Assembly (NCBI RefSeq): GCF_003711515.1
Contig: NW_021167081.1
Coordinates: 3,528,483-3,592,482 of the forward strand
Length of the DNA stretch: 64,000 nt
Reading direction: 5' to 3'
From: Sodiomyces alkalinus F11
Taxonomy: Eukaryota > Ascomycota > Sordariomycetes > Glomerellales > Plectosphaerellaceae
A program made the translations under genes and the position numbers. The notes beneath the pieces were generated by a model, which saw nothing but the letters and a program-made list of their open reading frames with translations, had not been told where the DNA came from and did not search any database. How positions within the stretch are numbered: position 1 is the first letter of the stretch; the number at the start of each line of letters is the position of its first letter. This document shows, in pieces, positions 46,328-60,030 of this stretch.

Positions 46328-49300
46328 AGGAGCGGTAAAATTAGTAAACCCACGCTAAAAGTAGCTAGTTCCCCTAATTAGGCTAATTAATAAACCCTAT
46401 CGACTCCGGAAAGCTCCTAGAGGGTTATAGAAATATTTAATAATACCGATATAGACGACGGACTAACCCCTAATTCGATAGCCCCTATATCTAGACCGAC
46501 TACCACCTTAACCACTACCCTGCCTACCTTCTAAGCCTCGGCTTAGAAGGATACCCGTAATTTATTTAACTAAGAGGCTATTATATAGAAGGTCCGCGAG
46601 AAAAGCCTAAAGCACCTTTTAGAGTGAAAGGTTAAGATTCCTATAGTTTATCTCCTCTCCACTAATAAAGCTATCTTCGCTGACTATAAGAAGATACTAA
46701 GGGTAATCGGTAGCTAAGTAAAGCCTTATAAAGTTATCCGCTAAACCCCTAAAGAGGCCTTTTTTATAGACTCCTTTCCCCTTAGACCTAAACGCCCTGT
46801 ATAGTTTACGAATACCACGACTATAGCCCCTACGCCTAGTAATACCCTATCTATCACGCCGGCCCCGATAATTAATAAACTAAAGCCTCCTACTATTTAC
46901 GCTAAGTATATAATAATACGGGTTAGCCTAACTAAACGAATAGCTAAGGCCTACCCTATAGAGAACCGTTTTTACGTAGTTATTAATATAGGAGCCGTCT
47001 TTAACACTATTCGGCTAGACCTCGTAGAAAAGCTAGGGTTATAAGGTCGTATCGGGAAAAGTAATATTACGATTAAAGGGATTAACGATATAGATAGGAT
47101 AAACTACACGCGATATCTAGAAGAGCACCTCTAGATCGGGGACTAATATAGGAAGGTCTATTTTGTAGTAATCGAGGGAGTAAGGCCTAGGATACTTCTT
47201 AGCCTACTATTTTTGCTCGATACTCACATCTCTTTTACCTATAAGAATAGATAGATCGATATAGACTTTACCTATAGGGATACTCGAATTATTATCCTTA
47301 TCGCTAGCAGGGAATAGGTCGATAACCGCCTTTATAGATAAAGCTAGCCTACGTTCAAAGAGGAGGAGAAGCGCTAAGAGGAGGAGGATTTAATCGATCT
47401 AAGTATCGGATAATAGGGGGAGGATAGTGTCCCTTATACTTAGTCCGGGGCCGCTACCTTAATATCGAGTAATAATAGGATTAGCGGTTCGCCCGACTAA
47501 GGGGCGAAAGAGGCAGAGGAGATAAGAGAGAGGAGGACGGAGGAGAAAGAGGAGGAGAAGAAAAAGAGCGAAAATGATATTTCTTTTATTTAGATAATAA
47601 GGACGCTATTACTTTAGTCGCCTTCCTATTTACGGAGGAGGTAACGCCCTTAACGCAGAGAGTTTATATAGCCTTAAGGGCGATACTATAAAATTAAGGC
47701 CGAGGATATAAAAGGTGTATCGCGGAGGCTCCCTATATAATAACTATAATTATATAATAATAATTAATTTATACTAACTACTTATGTTTTTCGACTTTTT
47801 TATACCACTATAAGCCTAATTACCCTAATAGCCCCTTAGTCTTAGAAGGACCGGATAATATAGGATAATTCCTAGATAAAAGCGCTCGAGGCTCTAAAGA
47901 AAAAGGAGGATAATATTACTAGTATAGCCGTAGTTACGATAAAGAGGCTATAATACCTAAAGAGGAGGAAATCCTAGGATCTTATTAAAGAAGGATACTA
48001 TCCCCCTGATCCCGGAGGCGTCTTTACTATATAAAAGCCTAAGGCTCTTAAGGTTTACCCTCTTAACGACGTTCCGTCTAATAGAAGTATCCCTGATAAA
48101 GACCTCTACTAGAAGAAGAATATCCTCGTAGAAATTAAAATAGGAAGACTAAAAACTAGAAGATAAGCGGTTTATTAGCCTAATTACACTAAAGTGTTCT
48201 AAAATCATACCTTATTCACGCCTTATACCCGAAAGACTTAACGCTATCCTAAAGACTATTAACTACTTAACCCTTAAGGAATAGGAGCTCCTAATAAAGG
48301 TCCTCTTAAACCGCGAGGTAGCTATTATACAGGATTAGACTAAGTACGTCTGCCTCGATAAATAGGTAGCCCCTCTATACAAGATTCGGGCGGTTCCTTT
48401 TAAGGCGTAGTAGGCGAAGGGGATCTTTATCCCTAAAGCTCTAGAGTCTATAGTCGTGTAGATAAAAAAGGACCGCCTTACGAAAGGTATAATCGAGGAG
48501 AGCTATATAGCCTACCGTAATCCCTAGTTCCTAATTAAGAAAAAGGATAGTAATATACGGCTGATTAACTTAGCTACTAAGATTAACGTAATAACCCTTT
48601 AAAATACCTTTATACTACCTAGGGCCGACGAGTTCTCCGAGGATTTTACTATATATAAGCTTATATCCCTTTTCGACCTTTTCTCCGGCTACGATTAGGT
48701 TACCCTTACTAAAGAATCTTCAGATCTAACCACCATTACGACTATTATTAGACTTTTTAGGATATATACCCTTCTTTAGGGACCACTAATTTAGTAGCCT
48801 AATTTGTACGTATTATAACCCGTATCCTTTACGACCTTATTTCTTAGTGCTATAGACACTTTATTAACGAAATTATAGTCAAAAGACTAATAACTACCTA
48901 TATGGATACCCTAATTAGACCTAGAATTCGCCGTCTTACAGCCGAGTATATCGCTAATATCGATAGAGTGCTTCTTAACGTGGAGCTAGCTAAAGGGACT
49001 ATTATAGGTATTAAAAGCTAGTAGTATTAGACAATAGCTACTAATATAGGCTATATCTACGGTATTAATAGTTATTCCTCTAAGTAGGCTAAGATCGCGA
49101 AGGTACGAGAGTAGGAAAGGTATTATACGGTCTTTAATATTCGTTTATTCCTCGGTCTCGCAACCTTTTACCGAGTCTAGATTTATAAGTTCGCTATTAT
49201 CGCTAAACCCCTAACCGACCTACTACGGAAGAATACTACCTTTAAGTAGGAGGAGCCTTAATAATACGCTATAGACGCCCTTAAAAAGGCCCTTACTACT

Positions 49301-50369
49301 ACCCTGGTCCTAATTATTATCTAGTATAGTAAAGGCGTAGGAGTTATCTATATAATCGGTAATACTAGTATAAATAGATAGGGTAGAATCCTCGGTTAGT
49401 ATATTAAGGATAAGAGAGCTGTAGTATAATACGAAAGCGGTCGTTAGTCTTTAGTAGAGAGGGTCTATAATACTAATAAGCTAGAATTAAGGGGAGTCCT
49501 AAAGACCCTTCGGCGCTTATATAACTACCTCTGTAGGGTTTACTTTATCCTTAAGACTAATACCTAAGCCCTCTTATCCTAGTTAAAAGGATCTACTACT
49601 AACCACCCTAATACCTTAATTACCCGATAGCTCGCCTAGATTCGGCTCTTCCACTTCGACGTTAAGTATATAAAAGGATCTAAGAATACTATAGCTAATA
49701 GACTCTTTTAGATACCTAGAATACTCTTTAATTAGACTAATAATAATGCCGAAAAATACCTAGATAATTTCGTGGATAATAGAATCTTCCTTATAAAAGC
49801 CGAGAAGTAGTTCGATAACCCTACCCTAGCTAATAATATCCTCGATAAGGACTTTATCTAAAGTTAGTTTTCCCGATAAGTAGCTACCTTTTTAATATCC
49901 TTTCGCATGCCTAGGGGAATAGATCCTAAGGAAGCCCGTAGAGTTAAAGATAGGGCTACCCGTGTATTCCTAAAGGATAGACTGCTATAGACCCGAGTAA
50001 CTAAGGCAGATTTGACCCCTAAGCGCTAGATCAACGTTAAAGATACCTAGGTTAACCTAAGTAGGAGAGCCTATGATAAATCCGGATACTAAGGAAGGTA
50101 GGGTATTTACTATCGCCTCGCCGCTAACTACTTCTAGGATAGTATCTATAAGAGCGTTTAGAGGTTTATCGAGTCCTATTCCGAATACTAGGCCCGCCGT
50201 AGCCGTTCTTAGGAGGATCCCTTAGTCTTAATAAGCCTCCATAAAAACGCCCTCCCTTTTACTTAGGTTAGCCTAGACGTTTAATATCTCTAAGGGTAGT
50301 ATCTTATAAAGGCCCGCTATATATTTATAGGTTAGGTAAAGGCTTAACTACTAAAGAAGAATACGTCTA
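46328..50369 (+). pseudogene. pol relic of gypsy C, first part: protease, RT, RNase H, integrase N-terminal half
   Basis: Protease-like segment near 46970-47030 (FYVVINIGAVFNTIRLDLVE, in place of DTGA). RT at about 48220-49020 reads LTPERLNAIL, DRLTKGIIEESYIAY, FLIKKKDSNIRLINLATKIN and SLFDLFSGYD. An RNase H region follows to about 49650. Integrase starts near 49900 and the zinc/N-terminal part is near 50100-50180. The core ends ARYIFIG-x-VKA with TSRAI at 50362-50376, where the LINE enters. A Glu/Arg-rich linker (47340-47580) separates protease and RT. TAG/TAA breaks throughout. Confidence 0.78.
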
Positions 50370-50639
50370 GGGCTATTACGTTTTTATTTCTATTTTTTTT
50401 GTATTTATTTTTTCGCGTATATAGCCCTAAGACTATGGCGCGGCGCCTTCTGCCCTATAGGCTCGAGGCTGGAATAAACTATAGTAAGGAGTGGAGTAGT
50501 AATGAATAAAGGAAATCCTCCGTAATAGTCTGCCTAATATACCGAAAAACAGGTAGAAACACTAAAATAGAAAACTAGACTGTAGGATCCGAGGTTTACG
50601 CCCTATACCACTCCGCCGAGGCTCTTTTAGTAGCTAAAG

Positions 50640-53600
50640 GATAGGCCTCTAAGGCCTGTATACCTCTTTTAGTACCAAATAATAGTGGTAGGGATAGCCG
50701 TAGGCCTGCTAGGGCTTCCCGTAGGGCTTTTCGTTCGTTTTTATAAAAAGGGTAAGAAAGGATAAGGTGGGCTATATTCTGTATAGGGGAGCCGGGACAG
50801 GAATAGTAGTCGGTAGCGTTATTTCGGGCCCTCTTTTAGTGGGATTTTAGGTATCCGAAGCCGGTTTTTAACTGAATAAAAGCCGACTTTACCTATATAG
50901 GGCCCTGTATCGGTAGTGATAGTGGTTTTCGGGAAGAGCGGAGGTTATCTTGGACTAGGCGCCTATAAAGACGGCCTAAGCATACCGATTTACCCCTTTT
51001 CTCCGCCTCTTCCTTTTCGTTCTATATAGCCTTTTATTCTCGAACTAAGGCCTTGTTAGCCCGACGCTTTAAGTGATTAAGGGTAACTAAGCTAATAGAC
51101 TTAGCAGCTTTTTTAGGGTTTAACGCCTATTTAGCTGCCTTATCCGCTAGTTCGTTCCCTTCTATCCCTATATACGAAGGGCACTACTATATAGAGATAG
51201 AAGTGCCCTGTTGTTTTAGCTGTAGGATAAGTGTCTTAGCCTCTATAGCCTACTAAGAGGAGTGCTAAAGCTTCTGAATAGCCGCCTGTGAATCGCTAAA
51301 AATATAGCACTCTGGGGGCTTAGGCGACTACTCTAGGGTAATCTGAAGGGCCTGAAGAATAGCGTATAATTCGGTGTCGGCGACCTCGGCAGAGTTCCTT
51401 AGGTTATAGCCTATAGCTTTATAGTGTCTACCGGTATTAGCGAACTATATTATAGTAGCTATAGCCTATATAGGCCCTAAAGAAGGCCTTATAGGGTAGC
51501 CTAGGGAGCCGTCGGTATAGAAAATAGAGGCCTACTCGGCTAAGGATTGTTATATATTCTTAAGGGCTTCGAGGTAGGCTGTTTTTAGATCTTAGGTGCC
51601 GGAGTCGGTGTTTTTCGCGGTTATAGGCTGTTCTGTTAAGGGAAAAAAGGGTCTAAGGTCTGCTATAGGTTCGGAGGCCTAGGGGGCCTCCTACCTAGCT
51701 ATAGGGCCCTCTATTTCCCAGGACTACCCCACTAAAGCAGCTAATTCTAGGCCTAGCCTATAGAGCTGTGTGGTGGGCTATAGGTCTTATAGACGGGCGA
51801 GGTCTTCCCCTAGCTCCCCTAGAAGCTGGCGTCTTATAGGGTGGTTTGGTAAGAACTTTAAAAACCTAAAGACATAAAGCCTATTAGATCTAGTTAACCG
51901 AATCGACGCTGGGGGCACTGCTGCTTCTAGTTCTAGAGGCCGTAAGGGGGCCCCCCTAAAAGCCCCTAGAGCCCTGACTAGAGCGCCGTACTGTAGGCGT
52001 TCTAGGCGGTCGATTAGGTGCTTTTTAGGTGATTTAGGGTCCTACTATAGCTATGAGCCAAAGTTAGCTAGCGAGGCTATATAGGCTATATATAGCTGCC
52101 GTAGGGCCTTAAAAGAAAGGCCCGTCTACGAGGTAGCTAGCCTGTGGAGTCTACTTAAGGCCCCTATAGCTGAATTTAGGCGTTTTTCGATATGGGGTTT
52201 AAAAGATAGCTTAGGGTTAAACTAGACCCCTAGCCACCTAATAGCACCTAGCGTAGGTTTAACTAGGTGCCCCCCTATAATAACCGGGGCGTCTTCGATA
52301 GAGCGTCTTCGGTGGAAGTGAATAAGCCCTATTTTATCCGGGTCGAAAAGAACGTGGTTATTATTAGCTGCTTCGAAAAGGGAGGCTACGGCTCTTTCTA
52401 GGATCTTACAGTTTTTCTTAGCCGACATAGACGCTGTAGCTAGCTGAAAATCGTCTATATAGGATAACTGAAGACCTTTAAAATCCAGCCCCGCTATAAC
52501 CTCCCTAATATAAATTAGGAATAGGATAGGGGAAACCGGGGAGCTATATAGGACCCCTATATTTAGGGGGGTGGGCTGCTAAACCTGACCCTTAAAGGCT
52601 AGTTAGATACGCCTGTTTTCTATAAAGGAGACTACATATTTAACTAGATTCGAGGGTAGTTAGAGCTCTTAAAGGGTTCTTAGTAGCTAAGGGCGGACGA
52701 CGTGGTCGAAGGCTCTTTTAATATCTAAAAATAGCGTAGAAATTACGGCGTTTTGCCGTGATTTACGCTGTTTTTCGATATAGTGGAGGAGAAGAAGGGC
52801 CGTATCGATAGCGGATTGTTATTTTTTACCCCCTATCTAACTAGGGTGTAGAAGGTCATCGCGGGTATTAGCTAAAAAGCTTAGTCTAGTAGCTATATCC
52901 CTCTCGAGGACTTTACCTAAGTAGTTTAGAAGGGCTATAATCCTATAAGACTTAGGATTAGAATAGTCCTTCTTCCCCGGCTTTGGTAGAATGACCCTTA
53001 GGGCCTTTTTCTAGTAGATAGAGTGGTGGCCTGCTGAAAATAAAGCTAAGTAGGCCTGTAAGAAGGGCTCGGGAATAGCCTTATGGGCCTATTAGATCGG
53101 CTATAAGCTTATTCTATTAGGCCCTAGGGCTTTCCCCTTAGCAGCTTTAAAGATAGCGTGTTATAGTTCGGCAGCCTATAGGCTAGGCTACTCCTACAGT
53201 CTTCTAACGCCCTTACTACGTGATCTAGTTAGGCTCTGGGGGCCGTTAGAAGGGTTAGAGGGGCTTAGGGCCCCCGAAGGGTCTATAACTATAGGGGCTT
53301 TAGGGGTGTTAGTGGCGGAAGGAAGAGGAAGAGGAAAAAGGGTCTAAGTAAGGGCGTTATATTTTTTATCGAAGGCGTAGGCTTTCTGCTTCGTAGGTGT
53401 TTGAATCGGTGGGATTGTAGGGTTTAGGCCGCTCTTTATATAGTTATAGGCCTTAAAAATCTTAGGGCCTTAAGCGTTAGCTAGGAAGGCCTCCTAGTGG
53501 TTCTTTTTTGCTGTCTTTACTGCCCTATAATAGGCGTTTCGAGCCTTTTTCCAGGTAGTTTCTAGAGCCGTTAGCCGGGTAGCCGAGGCTCCCTTCTTAG

Positions 53601-54752
53601 CTTTTCTAAAAACCCTAAAAGCCCTGTTAGCTGATTTTCGTAGGGCTTTTAGGTCTAGGGTCCACTACGGTTTCGAACGCTCTACTACCCTTAGCTTAGG
53701 CATAGAGGCCTTAAGAGCTAGGGAGATAGTATCCGTTAGGTCGCGACCTATAGAGTCCTAATCCGAGGTGTCGATAGCCTGCTATAGCTGCTGGTCGAGG
53801 CTAGGCTTTAGGCTTTTAAGGGTGCTAGTAAATAGACCTTAGTCCGTTAGCCTATAATTATAGGCCGGTGGAAGGGATCTATTTATAGAACTTTTAGAGC
53901 CTAGAATAAAGGCTAAAATCAGGATAGCGCGGTGTAAAGAGGGAGTATTTTCGATATATTCCTACTTATAAAAGCGGAGATAATCGAAGCCGGGCGCGTA
54001 AAATACTAGGTCTATAACGGGCTCTTAACGAAGATTAGACCTAAAAAGGTCCCCACGTTTAGGTTAACTTCTTTGGGATCCACTAAATAGGTGGCCTTAA
54101 GGCTATTTAACCAGTCTACTAAGGCCTAGAACTTAATGGAAGCCTGATTCGTAGTAGCCCCGTTCCACTAGTAGTGGTTCCTATTAAAGTCCCCTATAAT
54201 ATGGGTTAGCTTAGGGACCTAAAGGCCCTATAGCACGCGATCTTCGGTCTAGGGTCGGCTTTTAGAGCCTGAAAAAGAAGGAAAAGATGAAGAAGAAGAA
54301 GAAGAAGAAGAGGTCGAAGTGGTAGAGGGGGTAGGGATAGGAGGCCTTAAAAGCCCTTTACCTATTATCTCGGGGTCCTGTTCTGTTTGATTATAGACGT
54401 TTAGGATATAGAAGGTTTATAGATAATAGACCTCTATAAGCTATACGTCTATATTATCTAGAAGGTCTTCGCGGTATAAAAAATCGATACCCGAGCCCTT
54501 TCTTATATAAGTAAGGACCCTAGGTTTAATAGGAAAAAACTGGGTTTTTCGAGACGTAGGCGTGATAGTATAGAAGGCTAGGTGGTTACGAATATACTAG
54601 CCTTCTGGTTTCGGGATGTAGGAGGGCTGCTGAATAAGGACTATATCAGCCGAAGCCTCTAAAGCCTATTCTAGGATAGCTTCCTACGCTAGGCCCTGTT
54701 TATCGACGTTATACTGAATAAACCGGATTTCTCTTGAGCTAAAATACCCCAT
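50640..54752 (-). pseudogene. LINE ORF2: endonuclease, reverse transcriptase, RNase H, zinc region
   Basis: The ATG at 54752 starts MGYFSSREIRFIQYNVDKQG, then ASADIVLIQQPSYIPKPEG, the N-terminal AP-endonuclease block with the catalytic Glu position read as Gln. RT follows at about 53150-52200, with YIDDF at about 52445-52461 (Asp-Asp codons 52450-52455, intact). The best open stretch, 52428-52222, reads SAKKNCKILERAVASLF, then FDPDKIGLIHFHRRR and AIRWLGV, typical of this RT family's thumb region. RNase H lies at about 51650-51050, and the C-terminal Cys/His region near 50830-50750. Interrupted by TAG/TAA, so inactive. Confidence 0.85.
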
Positions 54753-54799
54753 ATTTATTAAGGTTTAATACCTCGAAAGACCTCGTAGTTTTTACTATA

Positions 54800-56488
54800 A
54801 GGGGGGTATACCCCCTCGTGGTTATAGCACTTATAGGTCTTATATTCGTACTCGCCGTATTCCTCGTATTCGTTATAGTAGTGCTCTTCGTCGCCGTGGC
54901 CCTCCTTAGTATAGATAGAGTAGGTAGTAAGGCTCTTATAGGTCCCTCGGGTATACCCGAATTTCTAGTAGTTAGAGCACTGGATTCTAGGGGTTATAGG
55001 CCTATATTTATAGACCTTTAGCCGCTGGCCGGCTATATAGAGCCCCTGTTTTAAGTAGTATTTCTCCTCTTTAGTAGTAGGCACTGAAATAATAATAGTG
55101 CCATGAATCCCGTCTAGGGTTCCTAGCCACTAAGACTTCCCTACTACCCTAATAGGGTAAAAGGTACTGATTTCGGTGATTAGGTCCTTTAAACCTAGGC
55201 CTTGATAAAGGCTGCGGTTTAGGGCTTCTAGCGGTATATCGGGAGGCTTAGTAGGGTTAGCAGGGTCGGATAATAGGGTTTCCCCCCCTCCGAAGGCCTT
55301 AGTAGGCACCTATTTAATAATAAGCTTAAACTAGTCGCCTATAGGTTAGGGGGGCTAAAGAGGCAGGTTTAGCTCCTTAAACCACTGATTCTAAGAGTCT
55401 AGGAGCTGCTGAACGCTGTAATTCGGGCCCGGGGTTAAAATAAGGTTCCTATTAGTTAATAGGCTAATAGCCGTAATAGCAGGGATTTTTAGGGCCTTAT
55501 TTAGCCTGTTCCGGAGCTTAAGGGCATTAAAGTTCTCCCGGGGGATCGTTTCCCCTGCCGTAGGCTATAAAATAACCTTAGGGACCTTTTTAGGGTCCGT
55601 GGGGAGTGGGGCTTGGGGGGCAGAAGGTGCTAAGGCCTTTTAGGGGGCCTAGGGTGCTATAGAGCCTGTTTTTCCTTTTAAAGCCTCGCTATAAAGGGGT
55701 TTAGGCTATTCTATAAGCCTACGAACTGCTTAGGCTAGTTCGTCAACCTTCTGGTCGAGCATAGGGGGCTAGGAGCCTTATAGGGTACCGTCGATAGCAG
55801 ATTTAAGCCCTACGGATAGGGCTTTAATCTAGGGGATAGGGTCGAGGTCGTAGGCCTATTAGAGTAGCTAAAAAGCCTGCTGAAAAAGCCCCATAGCCTA
55901 GGCCTTACTAGCCGAACTAGTCGACTTCTAGGGCGTAGTAAAGGGGTTTCTAGTAGTTCTAGGGGCCTTTTTAGCCTATTTAGAGCCTATAAGGCCCTGT
56001 TTTTTAGCAGGGGGGGGCCTAGAAGGCGTTTCGAAGAGGCCTTCGGCCTTAGAGTCGGAGGGGGGCTCGGTTCGGGTCCTAGAAAACCTTTTAGGGGTTA
56101 GGGTCGAAGGGCTAAGCTGCCTTTTCGAATTAAGGGGTGTAATAAAGGTAGAAGTCCCTGTATTTACAGGGCTTTCAGGGGTTTCCCCTATTTCTACCTC
56201 CCCTAAGCCCTCTATAAGTATAGGGGGCTTAGGGTTGGTTCCGGGGGCATTATAGTGGGTTAGGGCGTTGTTGTGGTTGGTGTTATGGCTGGTGTTGTGG
56301 CTGTTATTATGGCTGGGGTCTTTTATGGGGTGCTGGGGTCGCGAGGCGTTAGTGGTTACGGCTCTGCGCGGCTGCTTTGTTAGCGGCGCAGGGGCTATAT
56401 CAGATTTTTCCCCCGCACGCGGGGTACCCGTAGGTGCGTTTCCAGGCGTTTTCGCACTTATTTTACACCCTAAATAGCGCCTGCGCAA
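54800..56488 (-). pseudogene. LINE ORF1 with CCHC zinc knuckles
   Basis: The N-terminal 170 codons (56488-55976) are open: basic, Pro/Ser/Asn/His-rich, including repeated S/T-HN units (HNNSHNTSHNTNHNN) and no fold recognised. Later codons hold TAG/TAA. Near 54982-54935 the frame reads QCSNY-x-KFGYTRGTY, a CCHC knuckle with Tyr for Cys/His, followed by a second one (YSIYTKEGHGDEEH). A third, partial Cys/Tyr-Asn motif (KCYNHEG) lies nearer the end. ORF1 proteins bind LINE RNA. It ends about 60 bp upstream of the ORF2 start. Confidence 0.78.
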
Positions 56489-56619
56489 TACAGGGGTATA
56501 GATAGGGGTATAGAGCTTAAAAAGAGCTATCGATTAATATAGCTTTTAAGTAGTTTAGAGCGATTACGCCTAAAACGTGGGTCTCCCTAAGAGAGTTAGA
56601 CAAAGAGATGGGCTATTAC

Positions 56620-57660
56620 CTTATTTCTATAGGAAGATATCATCTATAGGTATAGGCTTTATAAAATCCTCCTTATAGATAGAGGTCCCGAGAATAAGGA
56701 TTATGTAATCGAGCTAAACCGTCACTATAAGACTACTCGAAAGCTCGCCTCGGCCTATTACTCCCGCGTTAATAGCCTTAGTAAGGTTAAGTATAAGGCT
56801 ATTACCTATACTCTATCTATTTAGTTAAAACTTTACCCTAGAGCACTTTATAAGATCCACCTAATAGTCCCTTCGCTAACCGTATAACGGTAAAAGCTTC
56901 TACTATCTATACCCCTTTCTTCCTTCTACACGGCTATAAAGCTATTACCCCGATTAAGATAACCTGCCTAACCTAAAGAGTATTAGACTAAGGCCGCGTT
57001 AAAACCTCTAAGGATAAGATAATACTTCGGTTAAGGGCTTCTGCCTAGCTTAATACCGACCGATATACTGCTATTACTATAATCACTAAATAATAAGGGC
57101 GACGGATAGTCTATATTAACGCTAGCCGTGCCCGGGTACTCTGTAAGTAAAGGTTATAAGTTAAGGATCTTATAATAGTTCACAATACTGAGAAAGGTAT
57201 CGATATAAGCCGTAAGGCTAAGCTTAACTACTACTAGAATAGCCTATATCGTATCCGGAAGGCTAGTCACGATAATAGGTATTAGGAGCCTAAGGACTAA
57301 GCTATACTTAAATAACACTATAGCGAGGAGCTTAAGATTATATACCCTGCTTAAAAAGCGCTTATTACCGAAGAAGTCACCGAAGCACCCCTTTTATCTA
57401 GCGAGGACCCTAAGGAAGATACTAGGGCCGAGGATAATATTAGTTCCCCTGATTATACTATTAACGGTCTTTTACGCCGCTCTGAGAGATTAAGAGAGTT
57501 ATTAGGGGAGTATTATAAGAAGCTAGAAGAAGAGTTAAAAAAGGTAAGGGAGTTTAGTACCGTTAAGGTGTAGATTCTATAGCACCTAGATTTTAACCCG
57601 AGTAAGTATAAGGATTATACTAGCGAGTTTACCATATTCCTTATTATTATTGTCCCTAAT
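56620..57660 (+). pseudogene. pol relic of gypsy C, second part: integrase C-terminal half
   Basis: Frame rejoined across the LINE at the target duplication: LFL-x-EDIIYRYRL, then IDRGPENKDYVIELNRHYK at about 56675-56735, the second conserved Asp region (D-x-GPEN), followed by KLASAYYSRVNSLSKVKYK, the family's YHP-x-x-NG-x-x-E helix. The remaining sequence is a charged tail to about 57640 (EELKKVREFSTVK near 57530). No chromodomain seen. Confidence 0.82.
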
Positions 57661-58900
57661 TTCCTTTATTTTTAAAGCCTATACTCGCTAAGAGGCTAGT
57701 GTATAGTCTTAGGGCCGAGGGTAAATAGAGCTAAGTCTTTTATCCACCTAGAGTCGTGATATACGCTAGTATAAAGGTCGTAAACCTATAAATAAATCTT
57801 CCTAACTACTACCCTAATCCGTTTTCTTTTAAACTTTTACCTTTATTACCCTAATTAGAAGCACTATAAACCTATCTAGACATATTTCTCCGACTAGATG
57901 ACTTTTCCCTATATTTATTACTTATTATATTTATAAGTAAGCCTAACTACGTAGATATTATAAAGATATACCACTATATACACTCTTTTCCGTAATAAAT
58001 ATAGGTTTCTTTTATTATAATTTCGAATTCTTTACTTCTATTCCCCTAATCATCGTATAATTTATCGGACCTAAGCTAGATTATGCCTAGTTTAATATAA
58101 GCTATCTATTCTACGGAAAGGAGTTATAATCGGGAATAACTAGTATAGAGATAATTACTAAGGGTATAATATAATTAAGAGAAATACTGTTAAAGGCTAT
58201 AAGCCATAAACCGTAAATCCCTCCTTTACTAACCCTAGTATTATTAATAACTTATTAAGTTCTTACGTTAATCTTAAAGGCCCGATGTTAGAAGTATAAA
58301 AGCCCTCCCCTTCCTACTACTTAAAGCCCCTTTCCCTAATATTTATTACTAATCGCTCTCCCTATTACTAATATTATGCCTCTATTCCCCTGACTATACC
58401 TATATATACTACCCTTAAACCTACTATATGTAAGTTCCTTATCTGGACAGAAAAGACTAATACTATACCTATTACTAGAAGAGTAAGTTTAAGATACTAA
58501 GTTAACGGCGCTAAGAGCCCCGCTAGAAAAACCCCTGTCAAAGAAAAACGTAATATTATAATAACGACGGGGATAATAATAATAAAAACCGGAAAATCCG
58601 GGGATTCCCTAGTTTTATTGGCCTAATTAAATAACTACCGGCCGCTACCTATAAATCTTATTCTTCTTATAAGGGCTTCGTTAAGTCTGTGGAATCCACT
58701 CCTGTAGAGTAGAAAACGGATTACTATAAAAAAAAGGAAAAGAGAAGAAGATAAACCACGAAGAAGACCTCCTTTTATACCTTTTCCCCCTAACCTTACT
58801 ACCTATTCCCTTAACCAGACCTATTATAAAGTCTTCGCGAAAAGAGTAAAAGCCCTGGTTATTAGTAAACGTTGCTTCTTAGAAGTTCTGTGTATCTATT
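57661..58900. other. RIP-mutated spacer in gypsy C
   Basis: Follows the integrase tail. No recognised coding on either strand, and many TAG/TAA in all frames examined. Confidence 0.45.
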
Positions 58901-58959
58901 AGAGTTATATTATTTAGAGAATTTACTATCTAATTCCTTTCCCTATAAGCTACCTAGTA

Positions 58960-60030
58960 AACCACGCACTTATCCTTACCACTTATTCCCCTAATTATAA
59001 TACACCCTATTAAGTAAGTAACTTAGTTTCTAGGTTAGGATCGCTTTTATAGTTACCTTCCTCCGGGCCATACTTCTCGGAAACCCGGCGCTAGATATAT
59101 GCCCTTTTAGGGAGGGAATAATCTAGTAGATAACTATTTCCTCCTGGTTAGGCACGTCCTTAGCCTTACGAATAATACTATAATACCCGTCTACAGTCTT
59201 CCTATATTTAGCTACGAGTACTACGATAAGTCTAAGTAAGCTATTATAAGCTTTAAGAGTCTTACCGCTATAAACCTAGCGTATCTAATAAGTAATTTCT
59301 TAGCCTATAGCGGGTATATTAACTAGGAAAACACCGGTCTAAGGCGAGTAGATCGGGTGCCGTTTATTATTATAAAAGGACGAAGGTAGTATTAAGTTAT
59401 CCTTAAGGAGGGGATTATAGTATTTAAAACCAGGGTAATTATTATTAGGCTAGCTAATCTTATACTTAACCTACTAGAACTCCTTATAAAGGCTATCGTC
59501 CCGGAACGTATAAGTAGACGTATAGAATAACTAGTTAGCGTAGTCGGGGAAGCGTGGATTCTACGGTAGGGAAACGTATGTATAGAATAGATACGTAATC
59601 TTATTATTAACCCGATCTATTATAGCTATCTAGCGTTCTTCGTAATACTAGCAGGGCACCTTATTAACTACGCTATATACCTACACGATAAGTGCCCTAG
59701 CGGCGTAAGGCCTTATTACGATCTTTATAATATACTCTCTCTAGGGACCTATAAAATCCTTAGCTATACAGATATAACGACGGAATAAAGGCGTCTTAAA
59801 GAAGTCGTGTATCTCCCTAAATAAAGCCTATTCTATATCCTAGTTAGTAATATTTAATAAGGTATCCTAAAACCGGTTTATAACGGTAAGCCGGGTATCC
59901 GAATTCACGACCGAAGATAGAAGGTCGAGCTCGATATACGAAACGCCGCCCTTACTAGCCACCTTAAACTAACCGATATAAGTATTAACCTTAGTACCGA
60001 AGTTAGTATACCTTAATTAGGGTAACCGCG
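58960..60030 (-). pseudogene. Antisense frame in gypsy C, function unknown
   Basis: On the minus strand one frame continues from about 60030 down to 58960 with almost only TAG/TAA breaks. It reads IELDLLSSVVNSDTRLTVIN, then IHDFFKTPLFRRYICIAKDF, VNNKITYLFYTYVSLP, TGVFLVNIPAIG, and KTLKAYNSLLRLIVVLVAKY. Aromatic- and Leu-rich with no motif I can name. It opposes the element's gag-pol, as do the post-pol frames of chromoviruses 1 and D. Confidence 0.5.

Larger units (their letters stand above)
50380..56609 (-). mobile_element. Full-length LINE (Tad1-like), 6.2 kb, in gypsy C integrase
   Basis: Perfect 10-bp target duplication GGGCTATTAC at 50370-50379 and 56610-56619, both inside the integrase frame. 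Poly-T at the left end equals a poly-A tail on -. On the minus strand: 5' UTR, ORF1 with CCHC knuckles, ORF2 with AP endonuclease, RT, RNase H and C-terminal zinc region, then 3' UTR. Other copies are at 46064-46314 and 26170-27310. RIP is moderate: some frames stay open for 70-170 codons. Confidence 0.92.

Noticed and set aside
47340..47580. Purine-rich GAGGAGGAG stretch as a regulatory or polypurine site
   Set aside because: It lies inside pol between protease and RT and reads as a Glu/Arg/Lys-rich linker, far from the 3' LTR.
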